Positions 60,501-64,000 of a stretch of 64,000 nucleotides of DNA are shown here, piece after piece (position 1 is the first letter of the stretch; each line of letters begins with the position of its first letter). Source of the DNA: Mesorhizobium caraganae (GTDB taxonomy: Bacteria; Pseudomonadota; Alphaproteobacteria; Rhizobiales; Rhizobiaceae); contig NZ_JAFCGY010000003.1 of assembly GCF_016836705.1 (NCBI RefSeq), forward strand, positions 349,844 through 413,843, written 5' to 3'. A program made the position numbers and the translations under genes. The notes under the pieces were generated by a model. It did not search any database and had not been told where the DNA came from. It worked only from the letters and a program-made list of their open reading frames with translations.

Positions 60501-63500
60501 ATCGCGCGACGCTGTCGAAGGCTCTTGAGGACGACCTCGCCAAGCTGGCCGAGAGCCGGTCGAGCATCGACGGGCTGGTCGCCGGCCAGGTCGAGAAGCT
60601 GGCCGAAGGCCGCGACATCCTCAAGCGCGCGCTGGAAGCCGATCTGCAGAAGCTGACGGCAAGCCGCAGCGAGGTCGACGACATCATCGCCCGCCATGTC
60701 GGCAAGCTGGCCGAAGGCCGCAACATGCTGACCCAGGCGCTGGAAGACGATCTGGCAAAGCTCGCCGACACCCGCAAGGATGTCGACCGCTCGCTGTCGG
60801 GCCATATCGACCAGATCGCCGCCAGAAGCACCGACATTTCCGCGGCTATCGCAGTCGACGTCGAGAAGATCGAGCAGGCCTTCAGCAAGCAGACCGGCAT
60901 CATCGAGGAGCGCGCCGGAACCATGGAGCGCGCGCTGTCGGTGGGTGTCGACAATGTCCGCAACGTGCTCGAAAAGAGCGCCGTCTTTGTTGCCGGCGCA
61001 CTTCGCGAGAAGGTGATGGAAGTCACCAGCGCCCTGCACGAACAGGCGGGTGCTGCCTTCAGCGATGCCGACCGCAAGATCGCCGAGCGTGCCGAGCAGA
61101 CTTCGGCCGCCCTGCTTGCCCGGGCCGAGGATATCGCCCGCACCTTCGAGGATGCGGATCGCCGCCTGCACGCACGCGCCGAGGACACGACGAGCGCGCT
61201 GCTTGCCCGGCATGACGAGACGTCAAACTCGCTGCTCGCGCGCGCCGAAGAAACGGCCGAACGGCTGGCTGCCCGCGCCGGCGAAATTGCCGGCACGTTC
61301 GACGCCGCCGACCAGAAGCTCGTCGCCCGTGCGGTCGAGACGGCGCAGTCGCTCGCCGACCGCGCCGGCGACATCCTGCGCAACTTCGAGGGTGCCGACC
61401 AGCGGCTGAGCATGCGCATCGGCGAATCCGCCGAAGCGCTTGCCGCGCGCGCGTCGGATCTCGGCCGCATCTTCGATGCCGCCGACCAGCAGCTGATCTC
61501 GCGCATTGCCGAGGGTTCAGACGCGTTGTCAGCCCGCGCCACCGAGATCAGCCGCATCTTCGACGAGGCTGATCACCGCCTGGTGTCGCGCATCGCCGAC
61601 TCCACCTCGACGATCGGCGAGCATGCCGACAACATCGTCGGTGCCTTCGCCAGCACCGAGCAGCGGGTTGCCGAACGCGCACGCCAGACCGGCCAGGAAC
61701 TTGCCGTCCACGCCCAAGAAATTGAGCAGGCTCTGGCCGGCGCCGACGAGCGGCTGGCCGCGAGTGTTGCTGCCGCAACCACCCGCGTCGAGGAACAGGT
61801 CGCCAGCGTCGAAAACCGCCTCGCCTACACCACCGAGACGATGGGCCAGAAGCTCAACGAGCAGGTGTCGAGCGCCGAGGCTCAACTGATCTCGCGCGCC
61901 AACACGATTGCGGAGACTTTCACCGCTGTTGGCCAGCATATCGGCCAGAGCACCAACGACGCGGCCAAGACCATCGGCACAAACACCCGCGAGCTCAACA
62001 CCATGCTGGCGGCACGTTCGGCCGAAATGTCGAAGATCCTCGACGAAACCGCACGGCCGCTGGTCGAGCGCTTCGCCCAGGGCGGCTCGGAACTGCAAAA
62101 GAGCATGGAAGAGGTCACCGAACGCGCGACCGAGAAGCTGCGCAGCGAGAACGCCGCCCTCGTCAATGCGCTCGCCAGCCGCACGGCCGAAACGCTGTCG
62201 GCCGTCGAAGGCGCGCGCTCGTCGCTCGCCGACAGTGTCGCCGATCTCATCGGCCGCATGAGCGTCTCCAGCTCGCAGCTCGGTGAGCTGATCGAACAGG
62301 CGGCAGTCAATCTCGGCCAGGTCGACGAACGTCTCAGCGGCAGCACGCAAAGCTTCGCCGCGACCACCGAAAAGGCGGCGCAGACCTTCGCCAGCTCGGC
62401 CCGCCTGGTCGATTCGAACACGACGCGGCTTACCGAATTGTCGTCTTCGACGCTGCGCGAGGTCGCCTCGATCGCCACCAAGTTCGACGAGCACAGCCGT
62501 CTGCTGTCCTCGGCTTCCGATCTGCTGAGCTCGGCGCAGAGCAATCTGGAACACACGCTGGAGAGGCAGTCGTCACTGGAAGATCTCGCCGTCGGCCTGG
62601 TCAAGAAGTCGGAAGACCTCGAGAAGGTGATGCGTTCCTTCGAGAGCCTTGTCGGCCAGACGATGCAGAATGCCGAAGGCAGGACGCTGGCATCGGCCGA
62701 CAAGATCCGCATTGCCATTGCGGAAGTGGTCGATTCGGCAACCAATCGGTTCGCCGATGCGACCGAGGAGATGCGGCGCACCGCGAGCTCGATCAAGAGC
62801 GAGCTCGACCTCACCCGTGCCGAGCTCAAGAAGGGCGTCATCGAGATGCCGGAAGAGGCCAAGGAATCGACTTCGGCGATCCGCCGCGCCGTTTCCGAGC
62901 AGATCAACGCGCTCAAGGAACTGTCGGATATCGTTGCGAAATCGGGCCGCGGTGGTGGCGACAGTTCCGAGCCCCGTAATTTGCGCCCGGCTCCCCAGGC
63001 GCCGGTCCAGCGCCCCGCCGAACCTGTACGCCGCCCGCCGCCGGCACCGCAGGCCGAGCGTCCGGCTCCGCAGGCGCCGCTCGGCGGCCTGCGCGGCACG
63101 CTCGATATCGAACGTCCTGCCGAAGCACCGCGCCAGCGCGACGCCAACGCCCGCACACCGCAAGGTGGCTGGGTGCGCGACCTCCTGACCGGGGCATCGC
63201 GCGAGGAGGACGTTGCCAGGCCGGCGGCCCCCGCGGAAGCACCGCGCGCGGCTCCCGCCCAGCGCTCGCCGCTGCATGTCATGGAGTCGCTCAACTCGCT
63301 GTCGGTCGACATTGCACGGGCGATCGACCATGACGCCTCGATCGAGCTGTGGAACCGCTACCGGCGCGGCGAGCGTGACGTGTTCACGCGCCGCCTTTAC
63401 ACGCTGAAGGGCCAGCAGACCTTCGATGAGATCCGCCGCAAATATCAGGGAGAGGCGGAGTTCCGCGCCGCCGTCGACCGATACTGCGACGACTTCGAAA

Positions 63501-63619
63501 AGCTGCTCAAGGACGTCTCGCGCAACGACCGCGACAACATCATGGCGCAGACCTATCTGACGTCGGACACCGGCAAGGTCTACACCATGCTGGCCCATGC
63601 GAGCGGCCGGTTGCACTGA
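57560..63619 (+). CDS. Giant coiled-coil polar growth protein, GPR/RgsE-like
   Basis: 2019 aa, no P-loop or enzyme motif. After a hydrophilic N-terminus come two transmembrane helices (about 127-150, STIYWVVAFVSLAWIAGAGG, and 170-190, GLAIAAIIPVVLFWAFAAMI). About 1600 residues of coiled coil with apolipoprotein-like repeats follow. A regular block at about 557-1090 repeats GLVAGQVEKLAEGRDILKRA, with a second set (LAARAGEIAGTFDAADQKL) near 1230-1400. A Pro/Ala-rich linker (about 1810-1900) leads to a globular C-terminal domain (HVMESLNSLSVDIARAIDHD). Size and layout fit the Growth Pole Ring protein of Agrobacterium (RgsE in Sinorhizobium), which scaffolds unipolar growth. Identity is from architecture and memory. 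Confidence 0.85.
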   Translation: MAKKPTTTRTLDNDVARELEKALDLDLSGDGSGDLDIAASMEDLEAQISQAADELAREGRTQKPAPAQSAPVQQNQSATPAAKPAELRPIESRNSAQPAGFKPANDDRQKDYKTLLHSLNRRASSTIYWVVAFVSLAWIAGAGGLANLLFGPSIWKIRTFDQLLARPELIGLAIAAIIPVVLFWAFAAMIRRAQEMRIAAQSMTEVAFRLAEPENLAQDRVMMIGQAVRREVAAMGEGIERTLARAVELETLVHSEVNQIERSYSENESRIRSLVDGLGSEREAVVTHAERVRASITGAHETLKDEIGAASDIIRDSILNASTKLSMTITNSGDTLIDRINESSMSIFDQVEGRLDTITDRLSTSGEAFASLLDTRIAKLTDTTDGLTRSLTDLLDDRTTGMVSLLGGAARTLSSEFESSLNGIERTLAERGQALISEFQTRAEALDTGTQKLNAALEARARQINETLVERAREIAHTFAESKDHLSAMIDQGKTQIGADMADIVSSTSSMLEARASDFAGRMEAARHVVSRSFDTDIQRLADARVGIEEAVENHSRKLSESRERMAAAMEADLAKFAEGRAGIDAAVTNQVQKLAEGRNLISRALEEDLRKVNESRAAIDASVGSHLERLEEGRNRLNQALHEDSGKLVQARTIIDEMVAGHVGKLAEGRNILSRALEADLGKLADSRASIDGLVAGQVEKIAEGRAILTKALENDIIGIKGVIENHSAKLAEDRTELSKALENDLSSIRGLLSDHSNRLADDRGLLSQTLEADLAKLAESRSSIDGLVAGQVEKLAEGRDILKRALEADINTIKGAIAGHSDRVAEERSQLSKALEADLQNVNSLIADHTSRLVQDRSTLSQALQDDLHNVSGIMADHQNRLVQDRSALSKALEDDIAKLAESRSSIDGLVAGQVEKLAEGRDILKRALEADLSTIRSAIVDQSQKLTENRGEFARVLEADLENVNSLLQDHSDKLAQDRATLSKALEDDLAKLAESRSSIDGLVAGQVEKLAEGRDILKRALEADLQKLTASRSEVDDIIARHVGKLAEGRNMLTQALEDDLAKLADTRKDVDRSLSGHIDQIAARSTDISAAIAVDVEKIEQAFSKQTGIIEERAGTMERALSVGVDNVRNVLEKSAVFVAGALREKVMEVTSALHEQAGAAFSDADRKIAERAEQTSAALLARAEDIARTFEDADRRLHARAEDTTSALLARHDETSNSLLARAEETAERLAARAGEIAGTFDAADQKLVARAVETAQSLADRAGDILRNFEGADQRLSMRIGESAEALAARASDLGRIFDAADQQLISRIAEGSDALSARATEISRIFDEADHRLVSRIADSTSTIGEHADNIVGAFASTEQRVAERARQTGQELAVHAQEIEQALAGADERLAASVAAATTRVEEQVASVENRLAYTTETMGQKLNEQVSSAEAQLISRANTIAETFTAVGQHIGQSTNDAAKTIGTNTRELNTMLAARSAEMSKILDETARPLVERFAQGGSELQKSMEEVTERATEKLRSENAALVNALASRTAETLSAVEGARSSLADSVADLIGRMSVSSSQLGELIEQAAVNLGQVDERLSGSTQSFAATTEKAAQTFASSARLVDSNTTRLTELSSSTLREVASIATKFDEHSRLLSSASDLLSSAQSNLEHTLERQSSLEDLAVGLVKKSEDLEKVMRSFESLVGQTMQNAEGRTLASADKIRIAIAEVVDSATNRFADATEEMRRTASSIKSELDLTRAELKKGVIEMPEEAKESTSAIRRAVSEQINALKELSDIVAKSGRGGGDSSEPRNLRPAPQAPVQRPAEPVRRPPPAPQAERPAPQAPLGGLRGTLDIERPAEAPRQRDANARTPQGGWVRDLLTGASREEDVARPAAPAEAPRAAPAQRSPLHVMESLNSLSVDIARAIDHDASIELWNRYRRGERDVFTRRLYTLKGQQTFDEIRRKYQGEAEFRAAVDRYCDDFEKLLKDVSRNDRDNIMAQTYLTSDTGKVYTMLAHASGRLH
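59230..60830 (+). repeat. Internal tandem repeats within the giant gene
   Basis: DNA-level repeats code for the coiled-coil block. Near-identical stretches beginning at about 59890, 60256 and 60541 each carry the same ~110-bp motif, spaced 369 and 282 bp apart (in-frame multiples of three). A related copy is at about 59610. Such repeats invite unequal recombination and length variation without breaking the frame. Confidence 0.75.
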
Positions 63620-63771
63620 TTGGTGCGACGATCAACTGAACCAAGGCGGGCCACGGCCCGCTTTTTTCGTTCAGGCCCAGGTTCGTGTCACTGCAGGAAA
63701 AGATCACAATCTGTCGGCGCTGCCCCTCATCTGCCTGCCGGCATCTTCTCCCCGTATAGTGACGGGGAGAA
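63613..63771 (+). repeat. Left arm of a 159-bp inverted repeat
   Basis: It starts inside the last codons of the giant gene and contains its stop (63617-63619) and terminator. Aligned by hand with the inverse complement of 63842-64000 it shows 11 mismatches in 159 positions. It ends with the palindromic motif CTCCCCGTATAGTGACGGGG common in rhizobial intergenic repeats. Confidence 0.85.
63646..63667 (+). terminator. Rho-independent terminator of the giant gene
   Basis: GCGGGCC-AC-GGCCCGC followed by six Ts, 27 bp after the stop codon at 63617-63619. A mutated mirror copy of the stem lies in the right arm of the inverted repeat (63950-63966). Confidence 0.88.
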
Positions 63772-63841
63772 GGGGCTGGCCGCAACGCCGGCACTCTTCC
63801 TGTAACGCCGGTGATTGGCGAAGCAATCTGCGCAGGCCTCT

Positions 63842-64000
63842 TTCTCCCCGTCACTATACGGGGAGAAATGCCCGGCAGGGCAATGAGGGGCAGCGCCGAC
63901 CGATTGTGATCTTTTCCTGCAGTGACACGAACCTGGGCCTGAACGAAATATGCGGGCCGTGGCCCGCCTTGGTTCTGTTGATCGTCGCACCAATCAGTGC
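63842..64000 (-). repeat. Right arm of the 159-bp inverted repeat, running to the window edge
   Basis: Inverse copy of 63613-63771 with a 70-bp unpaired centre (63772-63841). The last bases of the window are the inverse complement of the end of the giant gene, so the arm may extend further. A short frame on each arm encodes mirrored peptides; neither looks like a real gene. Confidence 0.85.

Noticed and set aside
63620..63993. Short mirrored frames on the two arms of the terminal inverted repeat
   Set aside because: They exist because the DNA is an inverted repeat with a common rhizobial palindrome. No ribosome-binding sites or domains.

Overview
This window is a stretch of chromosomal core from an alphaproteobacterium of the order Rhizobiales, most likely Mesorhizobium or a close relative. 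The evidence is the high GC content, rhizobial-type protein sequences (GyrA with alanine at the quinolone position, DksA with one cysteine, a Tgt lacking the usual zinc cysteines), GTTC-N7-GTTC LexA boxes, a CckA hybrid kinase, a giant polar-growth protein, and several families of short intergenic palindromes typical of rhizobial chromosomes. I see no prophage, insertion sequence, CRISPR array, tRNA or rRNA. Species assignment is inference.

Layout. 1-1.6 kb: a DsbA-like fragment, a DUF4864 secreted protein and an SDR gene frameshifted by a 7-bp duplication. 1.6-6.2 kb: a leftward cluster coaD, two cyclophilins, a small DMT transporter, queA, an 89-aa protein and tgt, combining CoA synthesis, protein folding and queuosine tRNA modification. 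6.5-9.5 kb: a 48-aa membrane protein and gyrA. 9.7-15.6 kb: SulP transporter, a decayed ParB-like remnant, an AraC regulator divergent from two small genes, MarC, OsmC, a membrane protein and ssb with a LexA box. 15.8-18 kb: cupin, an ArsR/SRPBCC pair with a visible operator, and a stand-alone ClpP. 18.6-24.6 kb: uvrA with its own LexA box, GNAT, DUF72, a diguanylate cyclase and a 58-aa gene.

24.8-30.7 kb holds a complete urea ABC transporter, urtABCDE, read leftward from a textbook sigma-54 promoter, so nitrogen control is likely. 30.9-36.6 kb carries a secreted protein, a Tat-exported PhoX-type phosphatase, a GMC oxidoreductase with its Tat-bearing small subunit, a glyoxalase-family protein and a ribbon-helix-helix protein. 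36.7-41.7 kb has deoD, cckA, an orphan FliO-like gene and dksA. 41.9-45.7 kb has SixA and the YcjX/YcjF-type pair. 46.3-51.1 kb has an MFS pump with an AraC regulator, a Kef-type antiporter and DUF924. 51.1-52.8 kb is the folate cluster folP-folB-folK. 53-57.3 kb has a DUF922 protein, a DHA2 efflux pump, ferredoxin reductase with its ferredoxin, and an Hpt protein.

The last 6 kb encode a 2019-aa, two-transmembrane, coiled-coil protein with long internal repeats. It matches the architecture of the Growth Pole Ring protein (GPR of Agrobacterium, RgsE of Sinorhizobium) that organises unipolar growth. It ends inside one arm of a 159-bp inverted repeat that runs to the window edge. The most noteworthy items are this gene and its terminal inverted repeat, the two gene-decay scars (SDR and ParB-like), and the regulatory sites for urt, ssb, uvrA, the ArsR operon and the MFS gene.
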